Assembly (NCBI GenBank): GCA_907163225.1
Contig: OU015322.1
Coordinates: forward strand, 2,085,001-2,149,000
Origin: an uncultured Rhodocyclaceae bacterium
GTDB taxonomy: Bacteria > Pseudomonadota > Gammaproteobacteria > Burkholderiales > Rhodocyclaceae
Reading direction: 5' to 3'
DNA length: 64,000 bases
Part shown: positions 9,382 to 18,775 of the stretch, in pieces
Layout: each line of letters starts with the position of its first letter
Numbering within the stretch: the first letter of the stretch is position 1
Notes under the pieces: generated by a model
The model's database searches: none
What the model was told of the DNA's origin: nothing
The model's input: only the letters and a program-made list of their open reading frames with translations
Position numbers and translations under genes: made by a program

Positions 9382-10359
9382 ATGAGTAATTCTGAAAAAC
9401 CGGGGCCACTGTCCACCATTCTTGAAGCGATCCGCGCCAAGCGTGACCGCAAGACGGGATCGGGCAAAGATATTGCAGAGCTGGAAGCCTCCTTACTCGC
9501 CGATATCGATGCCTTTGACCTGGATGCCGCCGAACGCCGTGCCCGTCGAGAATATCTGGCAAATTCCGGCGCCGGAATGACCGACCCGACCCTGGTTTTT
9601 CCGGAAATCGTGCCAACTCAGCCACCGGCCAAACCGATTGAAGGCAAGCCGGCTAGTGCCAAATCGGATTCTCCACCGGTCAAAGGCGATGCCAGCCTGA
9701 AAGTCAGCAGCGGACTCCTTGACCAATTGCGCCATCGCGCCGATGTGCGCCAGCGCGAGATTCACAGCGCACTGGCCGAACGCACTTCGCTCAACGAAGC
9801 AATCGATCAGTCGCTGAAACATCTGTTCTTTTACCTGCACGAGCTGGTACAGCAGCTGAACATCATCAAACCGGACGTTCCGCGAGACTACCCGCTGGTC
9901 GAGAAATTCGAGCTGAAGCAGCTTCTCTGGCAAGAAGGATTCGCCGACTACAGGACACAAACCCAGAGCGCCGGTGCTTTGGTCGAGCTGGTCAGTTTTT
10001 CCTACCACCTGAGCGGCGCCAATGCGCTGCATGTCGAGCGTGATGGTCCGTCGGTTGAACGCTTCAGAGCCATGCTTTTCAACTATGGCCTGCCGTTCAC
10101 CTGCAAAGAATTCAAGAACGAGCGCCAATACGTTGAGCGTGCGGAGTTTGAAATTCGCAGTGAACTCAGTGTCAGCGCGCGCTGGCGGGCGGACTTCAGT
10201 AAGGGAATCATTACGCTCGAAACGCGCAACCTGGAAAGACTGGGCAGCGCGATCTACACGATCCAGCCCCAATCCGTGGATCAGGCCCTGCTCGATGATT
10301 TCGGGCGCTTGGTGATGGGCCAGCCCAACCACTTCCGCGAGTTGGCCAAGCGCCAGTAA
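9382..10359 (+). CDS. conserved hypothetical protein
   Basis: A 325-residue cytoplasmic-looking protein I cannot assign. The N-terminal 110 residues are charged and low complexity, with a Pro/Lys-rich linker (about residues 75-105). A helical segment follows (QLRHRADVRQREIHSALAE) and then a compact domain from about residue 140 containing FFYLHELVQQLN and later aromatic-rich strands. No signal peptide or catalytic motif was seen. The gene is flanked by a divergent small gene and a convergent methyltransferase gene that begins one nucleotide after its stop. Confidence 0.6.
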   Translation: MSNSEKPGPLSTILEAIRAKRDRKTGSGKDIAELEASLLADIDAFDLDAAERRARREYLANSGAGMTDPTLVFPEIVPTQPPAKPIEGKPASAKSDSPPVKGDASLKVSSGLLDQLRHRADVRQREIHSALAERTSLNEAIDQSLKHLFFYLHELVQQLNIIKPDVPRDYPLVEKFELKQLLWQEGFADYRTQTQSAGALVELVSFSYHLSGANALHVERDGPSVERFRAMLFNYGLPFTCKEFKNERQYVERAEFEIRSELSVSARWRADFSKGIITLETRNLERLGSAIYTIQPQSVDQALLDDFGRLVMGQPNHFRELAKRQ

Positions 10360-11520
10360 TTACAAGCGGCGGCTCTGGTCGCCGTTGGCGAAACCGCAGA
10401 GTGCGTCGTTCACGCCGCGCCCGATCGCTATGACTTTGAACAACTCCCCCATTTCGTGAGGCATCAGCAGCTTGCCAACGGCTCCCGCGGCACGAATATA
10501 TTCCGGCGTGCCGTTGGGAATTTCTTCGAGACGCTCCAGAATGCCGCAATTCAACAAGAATTGCCCCTGGCTCGCGTAACCGAGTAATTCCAGCCCGGCC
10601 GGGTGAGCCGCCGCGACAATTGCTGTGAAATCCACGTGGACCGTAACATCCTGCAAGCCCGGCAGGTAAAACGGATCGGGATGCGCGTGGTGCCTGTAGT
10701 GGCACATCAAGGTGCCTCTCCCTCTTTGCTGATGGTAGAACTCGCGACGCGGGAAACCATAGTCGATCAACAGCAGCGCACCCTTGATCAGGCGATGCCC
10801 CCATTCGGCAGCCCAAGCTCGTGCAGCAAGGCTGATTTCGCTCTCAAACCCTGGCGGCAGACTGCACTGCTCACCGATTTCCTCTGCTGCCGCCAGTAAA
10901 GCACCGCTTGCCGGGCGGTCGTTCCACGTGAAACGGCCGGTGTCATCAACCGATACGCCTCGTTCGACTATGCCATCTTCCCGCCAGACGACGATGTGGG
11001 CCGGCATGGCATCCAGCAGTTCATTGGCCACCACCGCACCGGAAAAATTTTCCGGCAAACAATCCAGCCACTCGACTCGCGCCAGCAAATGTGGAACTGC
11101 CGCAGCAAGGGTTTCCTGCTGACGTTGCCTTAGATCGGCAGAGAGATCCAGGATGAAATAGCGCTCTGGGAGGGAGTTGGCCTGCTCAAGCGTCAGTAGA
11201 AGATCTGCTGCCAGTCGCCCGGAACCTGCGCCCACTTCGAGCACTAGCGGTGCCGAAGCAGTCATGACCTGCGCTACTTGACGCGCCAGGGCCTGACCAA
11301 ACAAAGCCGTCATCTCCGGTGCGGTAACGAAATCACCCGCCGCGCCAAACTTTCGCGCCCCCGCGGTGTAGTAGCCCTGGCCGGGGGCATAGAGCAACTG
11401 CTCCATGAATCGAGCAAAGGAGAGCCAACCTCCAGCTACCGATATCTCGTCGACAAGGGATTGTTGCAAACGCTGGCTGTGAACCAGAGCCTCCGGGGAA
11501 GGAATCGGCAGATTGCTCAT
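10360..11520 (-). CDS. SAM-dependent methyltransferase, MidA/NDUFAF7 family
   Basis: A class I SAM-dependent methyltransferase of about 386 residues. LEVGAGSGRLAADLL is the SAM-binding motif I; the N-terminal region has the family pattern of FMEQLLYAPGQGYYTAG and GDFVTAPEMTALFG, and LLIDYGFPRREFYHQQRGRGTL is split across the C-terminal half (LLIDYGFP, then RGTLMCHYRHH). Eukaryotic members methylate an Arg of a complex I subunit; bacterial members are mostly uncharacterised. ATG 11520 was preferred over in-frame TTG 11541 because homology starts at about SNLPIP. A parS site lies inside the gene at 10921. Confidence 0.83.
   Translation of the reverse strand: MSNLPIPSPEALVHSQRLQQSLVDEISVAGGWLSFARFMEQLLYAPGQGYYTAGARKFGAAGDFVTAPEMTALFGQALARQVAQVMTASAPLVLEVGAGSGRLAADLLLTLEQANSLPERYFILDLSADLRQRQQETLAAAVPHLLARVEWLDCLPENFSGAVVANELLDAMPAHIVVWREDGIVERGVSVDDTGRFTWNDRPASGALLAAAEEIGEQCSLPPGFESEISLAARAWAAEWGHRLIKGALLLIDYGFPRREFYHQQRGRGTLMCHYRHHAHPDPFYLPGLQDVTVHVDFTAIVAAAHPAGLELLGYASQGQFLLNCGILERLEEIPNGTPEYIRAAGAVGKLLMPHEMGELFKVIAIGRGVNDALCGFANGDQSRRL
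10921..10934. other. parS site (ParB binding)
   Basis: GTTCCACGTGAAAC fits the parS core GTTYCACGTGRAAC at all positions; one arm pair is C/A, as allowed by the degenerate consensus. It lies inside the MidA-type methyltransferase gene. Confidence 0.82.
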
Positions 11521-11617
11521 TGCAAGTTCAAAAAATATCAATTTTAATGAAAAGGCGACAAATTCATGACCGCCTATGTTATTTTCCTATTCTGCGCTAA
11601 AACGAGGAGGCAGCCCC

Positions 11618-12760
11618 TTGTACGTCAAACAAATAATCAACCGCAAGCCGGCCGATCTGGCGACTGCACTGGCCGCAATACAGTCCGACGCTACTGACCT
11701 GCTGCTGGTTTTCGGTAGCCTTGACCATTTTGCAACGCCCGGTCTGAGCGAAACACTCAGCAAGGCTTTTCCAGGTGCCGTTCTCCTCGGCTGCTCCACC
11801 GCCGGAGAAATTACGGGCGATGGTGTTGATGACGGGACTTGCTGCTTCACCGCAATAAACTTCAACGATACCTGCATAACCCAAGGCAGCACCCCACTGA
11901 ATGGCATGGACGACTCCTTTGCCGCCGGAGAGCGCCTAGGGCAGAAGATTTCGGTCGACGGCCTGAAAGCGGTTCTACTTTTTGGCCCCGGCGTACAGGT
12001 GAATGGTAGCGCGCTGGTCAATGGCATGGCCAGCGTGATTGGTAGCAGCATTCCGATTACCGGCGGCCTGGCTGGCGATGGCGGCGCCTTCAAGGAGACC
12101 TTTACGCTGGGTATGGATGGCGCATGCGCCGACAGGGTAGTTGCCGTTGGGCTGAGTGGTTCGGGACTGAATTTTGCGCATGGATCATTTGGCGGCTGGG
12201 AACCTTTCGGGCCAACCCGCAAGGTGACACGTTGCGCCGGCAACATTTTGTATGAACTGGACGGCGAGCCGGCACTGGACATTTATCGACGCTACCTGGG
12301 CGACCACGCCAAGGACTTGCCAGCCTCCGGCCTGCTCTTTCCGTTTTCGATGCTCGGCGAAGATCACAGCGCAGTCGGCTTGATCCGCACCATTCTGGGC
12401 ATTGACGAGGCAAACGGGAGCCTGATTCTGGCAGGCGAGATCGTTCCAGACGGCTACTTGCGCCTGATGCATGCCAGTACGGACAAACTGGTCAATGGTG
12501 CCGAAGCTGCCGCTGAGGCGGCGGCCAGCATGATGAGGACGCCCGGCGAGAGTTTGGCGATTTTGGTCAGCTGCGTGGGTCGAAAACTGGTCATGGGTGG
12601 TCGCGTTGACGAGGAGGTTGAGGCAGTTGGCGACGTTCTTGGTCACAATGCCGTACTCACCGGCTTCTATTCCTATGGCGAAATCAGCCCATTCACGCCC
12701 GGCGCTTCGTGCAAGCTGCATAACCAGACAATGACCATCACCTGCCTGAGTGAGGGCTGA
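11618..12760 (+). CDS. FIST domain sensory protein
   Basis: A FIST N plus FIST C signal-sensing protein of about 380 residues, a family proposed to bind small ligands such as amino acids. Motifs include LLGCSTAGEI (N-terminal FIST), GGLAGDGGAF, the central FGPTRKVT region and the C-terminal FYSYGEISPF. TTG 11618 is the likely start because a perfect AGGAGG lies 7 nt upstream; ATG 11576 in the same frame has no SD. It has no signal peptide or membrane segment, so it is cytoplasmic. The hybrid histidine kinase gene begins 10 nt after its stop, suggesting that FIST acts as the sensory partner of that kinase. Confidence 0.85.
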   Translation: MYVKQIINRKPADLATALAAIQSDATDLLLVFGSLDHFATPGLSETLSKAFPGAVLLGCSTAGEITGDGVDDGTCCFTAINFNDTCITQGSTPLNGMDDSFAAGERLGQKISVDGLKAVLLFGPGVQVNGSALVNGMASVIGSSIPITGGLAGDGGAFKETFTLGMDGACADRVVAVGLSGSGLNFAHGSFGGWEPFGPTRKVTRCAGNILYELDGEPALDIYRRYLGDHAKDLPASGLLFPFSMLGEDHSAVGLIRTILGIDEANGSLILAGEIVPDGYLRLMHASTDKLVNGAEAAAEAAASMMRTPGESLAILVSCVGRKLVMGGRVDEEVEAVGDVLGHNAVLTGFYSYGEISPFTPGASCKLHNQTMTITCLSEG

Positions 12761-12770
12761 GCAGTCGGTC

Positions 12771-15527
12771 ATGCAAAAAACGCTCTTGCGCCAGCTCAAA
12801 CGCAGCATCGGTATCGGCAGCGAGACCGAGCTTGCTGATTTGCTGGCCCAAACAGCTCGCTTGGCGAAGACGGCGGATCCTGCTTTGCAGGGCTTGCTAA
12901 ATGGTCTGGGTGAGTTGCTGACGAGAGTTGACGCCAGTTACGAGCAATACGAGCGCGACCTCGAATTGCGGACCCGAAGCCTGGAGCTATCGTCAGCCGA
13001 GCTATCCGACAGTAACGAGCAGCTGCGGATTTCACTGGCCGGTCGGGACAATGCCCTGCGCTCGCTGCGCACAACCATCCGCAATATCATGCCGGAGGGC
13101 GAATTGAGCGTTCAGGCGGACTCTCTCGCAGAAGAGGACATCACTGCACTCTCCAAACGAATCGCCCTGATTGTCCTCGAAAGCGAGCACGGTCATCGCG
13201 AGCTTGAAAACCAGAAATTTGCGCTGGATCAGCACGCGATCGTCAGCATTACGGATACGGCAGGGACAATTCTCTATGCCAACGACCGTTTTTGTGAAAT
13301 CAGCGGTTACCGGCGTGATCAGCTGATTGGCGTCAATCACCGCATCGTCAATTCGGGGATTCACCCGACCGAACTTTTTCGCGACCTGTGGCACACCATC
13401 TCGCTCGGCCAGGTCTGGCATGGTGAAATCTGCAACCGGGCTTGTGACGGGCATTTGTACTGGGTCAACGCTACCGTTGTTCCGCTGCTCAATGCTATCG
13501 GCGTACCAGAGCGATACATCGCAATCCGCACGGACATCACCGATCGCAAGTTTATGGAGGCACAGCTATCGGAACAGCTGCATCTGGTTGAAGAGTTGAT
13601 CGAAGCAATCCCGATCCCGGTTTATCTGAAGGATGTCGGCGGACGCTATATCCGGCTGAATCGCGCGTTCGAGCAGTTCTTCCAGGTTAGCCGGGAATCG
13701 CTCCTTGGCCGTTCGCTCCACGACCTCCTTCCCCCGGAAGAGGCTCGGATGCACGCCCAAAAGGATGCCGAACTCTTTGCCAGCAAGGAAATGCAGTCTT
13801 TCGAAGCCTCGGTTCATAGCAAGGACGGCACCCTCCACGACACCCTTTACCGCAAGGCGATACTTACCCGCCGCGATGGCAGTGTTTCAGGGCTGCTCGG
13901 GATCATCGTCGATATTACCGAGCGCAAGCGGGCTGAGGCTGAAGTGCTGCGGGCCAAGGAAGCGGCGGAAGCGGCCAGCCGGGCCAAGAGCGACTTCCTT
14001 GCCAATATGAGCCACGAGATTCGCACGCCAATGAACGGCGTCATCGGAATGACCGATTTGGCCCTGGAAACCTCGTTGACCGCAGAACAACGCGAATACC
14101 TGAGCATCGCCAAGTCGTCGGCAGAGTCATTGCTGACCATTATCAACGACATCCTCGACTTCTCGAAAATCGAGGCCGGTAAGCTGCTGGTCGAGCAGAT
14201 TTCATTTGACCTGCATCGCCTCATCGCCGAAGCGCTCAAGCCCTTGGCCATCAAGGCCCACGAGAAGGGTGTCGAGCTGCTCAGTGAAGTGCTGCACGAC
14301 GTTCCCCGCTACGTCCGGGGAGACCCCGGTCGCATACGGCAAGTACTGGTCAATCTTGTCGGAAATGCCATCAAATTTACCAGCGATGGTGAAATCTCCC
14401 TGCACACCGAATCAATGCAGCAGCAGGATGGACATGCCATCATCCACTTTTCGGTACGCGACACCGGCATCGGAATCGCTCCGGACAAGCAGGAAATCAT
14501 TTTCGAGTCGTTCTCGCAAGAGGACACATCGACCACCCGAAAATACGGTGGCACCGGCCTTGGCTTATCGATCTGTCGTCGCCTGGTTGAGCTGATGGGC
14601 GGCAGGATGTGGCTGCACAGCCAGATCGGGCAGGGCAGCACCTTCCATTTTTCAGTCCAATTGATTCTCGCCGAGCAACCCACGCCTGTACCAGGCGGCG
14701 CGGTTGATCTGGCCGGGCGCCGCGTCCTCATCGTCGACGATAACGCAACCAATCGCCGCATTCTGTGCAGCATGCTGAGATCACAACAACTTGATCCGCA
14801 CGATGTCGCCTCCGGCCCAGCCGCCTTGGCCTTGATGCAGACGGCCAGTAGTCATTTCGATTGCATTCTGCTGGATGCGCAAATGCCGGAGATGGATGGC
14901 TACGAACTGGCCCATCGCCTGCACGCAGACCATCCTGATTTGCCGCCAATGCTGATGCTCTCGTCCGGCGCGCTGCGAGGCGATGCGCAACGGTGCCAAG
15001 AAGCCGGGATCGCCGGCTTTTTCTCCAAACCGATTTCATCTGACGAACTGTACGCCGCGCTGCAACGTGTCTTTGACCATACCCCCGCCGTCCAGACACC
15101 CGGCGAAAATCAGCTGCTGACCAGACACACACTGCGCGAGGCCCAGGCTTCACTCAAGGTTCTACTCGTTGAAGACAATCTGACCAACCAGAAACTGGCC
15201 CTCAGGCTCCTCGAAAAATGGGGGCACACGTCTGCACTGGCTCAAAATGGCCAAGAAGCCATCGACATGCTGGCGACGCAGTCCTTCGATGTGATCCTGA
15301 TGGACATGCAGATGCCCATCATGGGCGGCATCGACGCCACCAAGCACATACGATCCCGCGAAGCCGAGCATCAACTACCTCGCACGCCGATCATCGCGAT
15401 GACTGCCGCCGCCATGCAGGACGATCGGGACGCCTGCATGGCGGCCGGAATGGATAATTATCTATCCAAGCCGATCAAGGTCAAGGAACTCCAGGAAATG
15501 CTACTGGCGCTTGCCCGAAGCCACTGA
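12771..15527 (+). CDS. hybrid histidine kinase with two PAS and two receiver domains
   Basis: A 918-residue sensor kinase without an obvious membrane segment. An N-terminal coiled coil (about residues 50-155) is followed by PAS 1 (about 155-275), PAS 2 (about 280-395), a HisKA domain with the phospho-acceptor His in MSHEIRTPMNG, a HATPase domain (DTGIGIAPDKQ, GGTGLGLSIC) and two receiver domains. Receiver 1 has VDDN and LLDAQMPEMDG; receiver 2 has VEDN and LMDMQMPIMGG. No Hpt domain is present, so phosphotransfer from the second receiver needs a partner outside the window. The gene is co-oriented with and close to the FIST gene. ATG 12771 was chosen over GTG 12750 in the same frame. Confidence 0.9.
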   Translation: MQKTLLRQLKRSIGIGSETELADLLAQTARLAKTADPALQGLLNGLGELLTRVDASYEQYERDLELRTRSLELSSAELSDSNEQLRISLAGRDNALRSLRTTIRNIMPEGELSVQADSLAEEDITALSKRIALIVLESEHGHRELENQKFALDQHAIVSITDTAGTILYANDRFCEISGYRRDQLIGVNHRIVNSGIHPTELFRDLWHTISLGQVWHGEICNRACDGHLYWVNATVVPLLNAIGVPERYIAIRTDITDRKFMEAQLSEQLHLVEELIEAIPIPVYLKDVGGRYIRLNRAFEQFFQVSRESLLGRSLHDLLPPEEARMHAQKDAELFASKEMQSFEASVHSKDGTLHDTLYRKAILTRRDGSVSGLLGIIVDITERKRAEAEVLRAKEAAEAASRAKSDFLANMSHEIRTPMNGVIGMTDLALETSLTAEQREYLSIAKSSAESLLTIINDILDFSKIEAGKLLVEQISFDLHRLIAEALKPLAIKAHEKGVELLSEVLHDVPRYVRGDPGRIRQVLVNLVGNAIKFTSDGEISLHTESMQQQDGHAIIHFSVRDTGIGIAPDKQEIIFESFSQEDTSTTRKYGGTGLGLSICRRLVELMGGRMWLHSQIGQGSTFHFSVQLILAEQPTPVPGGAVDLAGRRVLIVDDNATNRRILCSMLRSQQLDPHDVASGPAALALMQTASSHFDCILLDAQMPEMDGYELAHRLHADHPDLPPMLMLSSGALRGDAQRCQEAGIAGFFSKPISSDELYAALQRVFDHTPAVQTPGENQLLTRHTLREAQASLKVLLVEDNLTNQKLALRLLEKWGHTSALAQNGQEAIDMLATQSFDVILMDMQMPIMGGIDATKHIRSREAEHQLPRTPIIAMTAAAMQDDRDACMAAGMDNYLSKPIKVKELQEMLLALARSH

Positions 15528-15573
15528 TTTATTGATGGAAATCCATCAATTTCCGGGCCACACCATGTAAACT

Positions 15574-15599
15574 TGCCGCTTTTTCCGGTTGACCGCAGC
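15574..15599 (-). repeat. dispersed repeat copy (reverse orientation)
   Basis: GCCGCTTTTTCCGGTTGACC followed by GCAGCA matches the reverse complement of the repeat core (CGGTCAACCGGAAA). It sits between the hybrid kinase and ttcA, about 50 nt before the ttcA start. Confidence 0.8.
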
Positions 15600-15647
15600 A
15601 TGCTGCTGATTGGGCAATACCCCGGAAAATTCAACCTCCGCGGCACC

Positions 15648-16511
15648 ATGACCACCTCGAACAATCTGCAAAAGCTCCGCAAGTATCTTGAAGGCCGGAC
15701 CGGCAAAGCGATCATGGACTACAACATGATCGAAGATGGCGACACCGTTCTCGTCTGCCTCTCCGGCGGCAAGGACTCCTACACCCTGCTAGCGATGCTG
15801 ATGGCACTTCAGCAGCGTGCGCCAGTCAAGTTCCGCCTGATCGCGATGAATCTCGACCAGAAGCAGCCCGGCTTTCCGGCCGATATCCTGCCCCGCTATT
15901 TTGAGTCGATCGGAATCGAATACCGGATCGTCGAAGCCGACACGTATTCAGTCGTCAAAGAAAAGATCCCGGAAGGCAAGACCACTTGCTCGCTATGCTC
16001 ACGCCTGCGTCGCGGCATCATCTATCGCACCGCAAAGGAACTGGGCGCCAACAAGATCGCACTCGGGCATCACCGCGACGACATGGTGCATACCCTGTTC
16101 CTGAACCTGCTCTTCGGCGGCAAACTGAAAGCCATGCCGCCCAAGCTCGTGACAGACGACAAGGCCCACGTAGTTATTCGCCCGCTGGCCTACTGCGCCG
16201 AATCGGATATCGCCAAATTCGCCCGCGGCATGGAGTTCCCGATCATTCCCTGCAACCTCTGCGGCTCGCAGGACAACCTGCAACGCCAGAAAATCAAGGA
16301 GATGATGCAGGATTGGGATAGACGCTTTCCCGGACGAACCGAATCGGTGTTCACTGCCATGCAAAATGTTGTTCCTTCTCACCTCGCCGATATTGAACTG
16401 TTCGATTTTCCGCGGCTGACGCTGGACACGCCAGTCGAAGAGGGCGATATTGTGTTTGACACTATCGAATTGCCTATCAGTAGCACAATTCCGATAAACC
16501 TGACGGCATAA
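15648..16511 (+). CDS. ttcA: tRNA 2-thiocytidine(32) synthetase TtcA
   Basis: Catalyses ATP-dependent thiolation of C32 in certain tRNAs. The 287-residue protein has the PP-loop SGGKDS and two CxxC pairs, CSLC and CNLC; together with the other family motifs they form an iron-sulfur site in this enzyme group. [10 protein letters not shown] and the central region are typical. ATG 15648 is the start; the frame is open upstream through the dispersed repeat, but no homology is expected there. It is followed by the cyclase-FHA gene on the same strand. Confidence 0.93.
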   Translation: MTTSNNLQKLRKYLEGRTGKAIMDYNMIEDGDTVLVCLSGGKDSYTLLAMLMALQQRAPVKFRLIAMNLDQKQPGFPADILPRYFESIGIEYRIVEADTYSVVKEKIPEGKTTCSLCSRLRRGIIYRTAKELGANKIALGHHRDDMVHTLFLNLLFGGKLKAMPPKLVTDDKAHVVIRPLAYCAESDIAKFARGMEFPIIPCNLCGSQDNLQRQKIKEMMQDWDRRFPGRTESVFTAMQNVVPSHLADIELFDFPRLTLDTPVEEGDIVFDTIELPISSTIPINLTA

Positions 16512-16573
16512 CATTTATCCCGGGTCTTCGTCATATAATTCGTGGTTGATAAATTTTGGACAAGCGCCAACCC

Positions 16574-17479
16574 ATGAGCGGCACGCAACGTAAATTGATT
16601 GTGATGTTTGCCGATGTCTCCGGCAGCTCCGCTCTATTCGAGCGGCTCGGGGACAAAGAGGCAATGCACGCTGTCGAACGTTGCCTGAAGCGCATGAAAC
16701 GCTCTATTGACGGGTATAAAGGGCGAACTATTCAGGTCGTTGGCGATGAGTTGCTGGCCTCTTTCGAATCGGCTGAAGATGCCTGTCAGGCAGCCATCGA
16801 CATGCAACAGCGCATTGCCGATCTGCCACCGGTTTCCGGGCTCAAACTGACCATTCGCATCGGGCTGCATTGCGGCCTGCTTTCTGATGATGGTGACAAA
16901 CTGTCCGGACCGCCAGTCACCAGCGCCGCCCGCATCGCAGGGATCGCACGCCGCGACCAGATATTGTGCAGCTCACTTCTGTTCGAAGAGCTGCCAAAGC
17001 CGGGCATTATCAGTGCCGACCCCATGCCCAACCTCGGAACGATAAACGAAGACGGCGCCGCGCTTTCGCTGTTTCAGATCAGTTGGCCCAGTTACCAAGG
17101 CAATGCACCTTCGCCGTCCATGGTGTCGACTTTTGGTACAAACAGCGCAACGCCCGTTGACCGTTTATGTGTTCGTTATCGTGGAAAAGCATTTCTGCTT
17201 GACGACAAGACGCCGGTATTGACCATCGGACGTGATCTTTCCTGCAAATTACTCGTGTTAGACCGCAAGGCTTCACGCCTGCACGCACGTATAGAAAGAA
17301 GGGCGGACGGCTTCTTTCTGATCGATACCAGCACAAACGGCTGCTTTGTCACCCCTTCAGGCCGCCAGGAAGTCATGGTTCGCCGCCAGGAAATTCAGCT
17401 CGAAAATCGCGGCCAAGTCAGCTTTGGCAACTCCGCCAACGACCCGTTGGCGGATACCGCTGAATTCGAACATCTGTAA
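16574..17479 (+). CDS. class III nucleotide cyclase domain fused to FHA domain
   Basis: A fusion of about 301 residues. The N-terminal part is a class III adenylate/guanylate cyclase homology domain (about residues 5-170): the metal-binding Asp is in MFADVSGSS, the second acidic site in VGDELLASF, and GLHCGLL follows. An FHA domain (about residues 205-290) has IGRDLSCKL, SRLHARIE and DTSTNGCF, which bind phosphothreonine peptides. Whether the enzyme makes cAMP, cGMP or is inactive cannot be read with certainty; the family-specific purine residues were not resolved. ATG 16574 was chosen over the in-frame TTG 16556. Confidence 0.86.
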   Translation: MSGTQRKLIVMFADVSGSSALFERLGDKEAMHAVERCLKRMKRSIDGYKGRTIQVVGDELLASFESAEDACQAAIDMQQRIADLPPVSGLKLTIRIGLHCGLLSDDGDKLSGPPVTSAARIAGIARRDQILCSSLLFEELPKPGIISADPMPNLGTINEDGAALSLFQISWPSYQGNAPSPSMVSTFGTNSATPVDRLCVRYRGKAFLLDDKTPVLTIGRDLSCKLLVLDRKASRLHARIERRADGFFLIDTSTNGCFVTPSGRQEVMVRRQEIQLENRGQVSFGNSANDPLADTAEFEHL

Positions 17480-17485
17480 ACGGAA

Positions 17486-17509
17486 ATCGGCCACCCGCAG
17501 ATGGCCGAT
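17486..17509 (-). terminator. candidate terminator hairpin between convergent genes
   Basis: ATCGGCCA (17486-17493) and TGGCCGAT (17502-17509) form a perfect 8-bp stem with an 8-nt loop. Read on the minus strand the stem is followed by TTTCCGTTT, a weak T-tract, so it may serve the psiF-like gene. It separates the cyclase gene from that gene. Confidence 0.5.
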
Positions 17510-17527
17510 CGCTCCCTGACAGACGAA

Positions 17528-17785
17528 TTATTTTGCAGCTGCGTCCGCAGAACATTTCTTCATGAAACTGTTTTTGGCAGCGCCAGCCAGCTTTTTCTCC
17601 TTGGCCGTGGCAGCGCAGGCAGCATTTTCTGGAGACGCACCTGCGTCGCGGGTGCATTTTTTCATGAAGCTGTTCTTGGCAGCGCCAGCCAGCTTCTTCT
17701 CGGTAGCCTTGGCAGCACAGTCATCGGCAGCGTAGGCGGTGGTAGCAGTAAATGCAACAAGCAACAGGCCGATCAGTTTCTTCAT
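17528..17785 (-). CDS. PsiF-repeat secreted protein, two repeats
   Basis: An 85-residue secreted protein. A signal peptide (MKKLIGLLLVAFTATTAYA) is followed by two near-identical units of about 30 residues, each with KEKKLAGAAKNSFMKKC or TEKKLAGAAKNSFMKKC. This is the PsiF repeat pattern with two Cys per unit. PsiF of E. coli is phosphate-starvation inducible, but the function is unknown. The near identity of the repeat DNA suggests a recent internal duplication or conversion. It is co-oriented with and downstream of hprK. Confidence 0.85.
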   Translation of the reverse strand: MKKLIGLLLVAFTATTAYAADDCAAKATEKKLAGAAKNSFMKKCTRDAGASPENAACAATAKEKKLAGAAKNSFMKKCSADAAAK

Positions 17786-17830
17786 TGGATGTCCCCTTTA
17801 GGTTAAAAACGCCAGGCTACTATCGATCAT

Positions 17831-18766
17831 TCATGCGTCATCGTCAAGCATCGTCCGTTGCTGGCGCTCCATGAAGTCCTGCATGCTATCGATTCCTCGC
17901 AACTGCAAAATGGTGTTGCGTACTGCCGCTTCAAGCAGAACGGCCAAATTCCGCCCGGCCGCCACCGGAATGACTACCTTGCGTATAGGTACACCGAGCA
18001 CTTCATGGGTTTGCGCATCAAGCGGCAAACGCGGGGCATCGACTGCAGTCGATGTCCTCTGCAAATGAACCATTAGCTTGAGTTTCATCTTTCGGCGCGA
18101 CGCGGTCTCACCGAAAATCGTTCGTATGTTGAGCAAGCCCAGTCCGCGAACTTCGAGAAAATCGCGCAGCATTCCGGGGCAGCGTCCCTCAATGGTGGTT
18201 GGTGCAATTCTCGCCATTTCGACAACGTCGTCGGCGACCAAACCGTGTCCGCGGGAAATAAGCTCAAGCGCTAATTCGGACTTTCCCACCCCGGAATCGC
18301 CAGTGATCAGAACGCCCATGCCCAATACATCCATGAAGACACCATGGAGACTGAGAGTATCGGCGAGGCGTGCCGAAAGATAGATACGCAACAAATCAAT
18401 GATTGCCGAGCAAGGCTTGGGAGAAAAAATAAGCGGCGTGCCGGATTCGGTGCAGATCTCGACAACCGCAGGCGGTGGCTTCAGACCGTCAGCGACGATG
18501 ACAGCCGGCGGAAAAGCACTGAGCAAATCGCTGAACATTTGTCCGAAGCGACGCTCGCCGATACGCATGGCCCACTCGTATTCGGCAAGGCCGAGAACTT
18601 GAAGGCGCTCCGGATGAATAATATTGATGTGACCAACAAGATCGGCGCCATAGTTGTTGGAGCCTTTGATTTCGACCCGCCGATCCACCTGCGGTGCGGT
18701 ATTCCAGTTAAGTAGCAGCTTTTCGCGATTATCCTCGTAAAGCTGAACCAGACTGACGTGGCGCAC
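17831..18766 (-). CDS. hprK: HPr kinase/phosphorylase
   Basis: Phosphorylates and dephosphorylates the regulatory Ser of HPr-type phosphocarriers. The 311-residue length fits. GDSGVGKSELALELI is the Walker A/P-loop; VADDVVEM follows; the HPrK signature EVRGLGLLNIR and the C-terminal VAAGRNLAVLLEAAVRN (split: VAAGRN, then LEAAVRN) are visible. The start is GTG 18766. It follows ptsN with 9 nt, in the conserved rpoN-hpf-ptsN-hprK order of betaproteobacterial nitrogen PTS loci; rapZ and ptsH do not follow here, since a psiF-like gene comes next. Confidence 0.94.
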   Translation of the reverse strand: MRHVSLVQLYEDNREKLLLNWNTAPQVDRRVEIKGSNNYGADLVGHINIIHPERLQVLGLAEYEWAMRIGERRFGQMFSDLLSAFPPAVIVADGLKPPPAVVEICTESGTPLIFSPKPCSAIIDLLRIYLSARLADTLSLHGVFMDVLGMGVLITGDSGVGKSELALELISRGHGLVADDVVEMARIAPTTIEGRCPGMLRDFLEVRGLGLLNIRTIFGETASRRKMKLKLMVHLQRTSTAVDAPRLPLDAQTHEVLGVPIRKVVIPVAAGRNLAVLLEAAVRNTILQLRGIDSMQDFMERQQRTMLDDDA

Positions 18767-18775
18767 GTTGGCAGC

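Noticed and set aside
10629-10642. TCCACGTGGA as a possible fifth parS
   Set aside because: Flanks do not match GTTYCACGTGRAAC.
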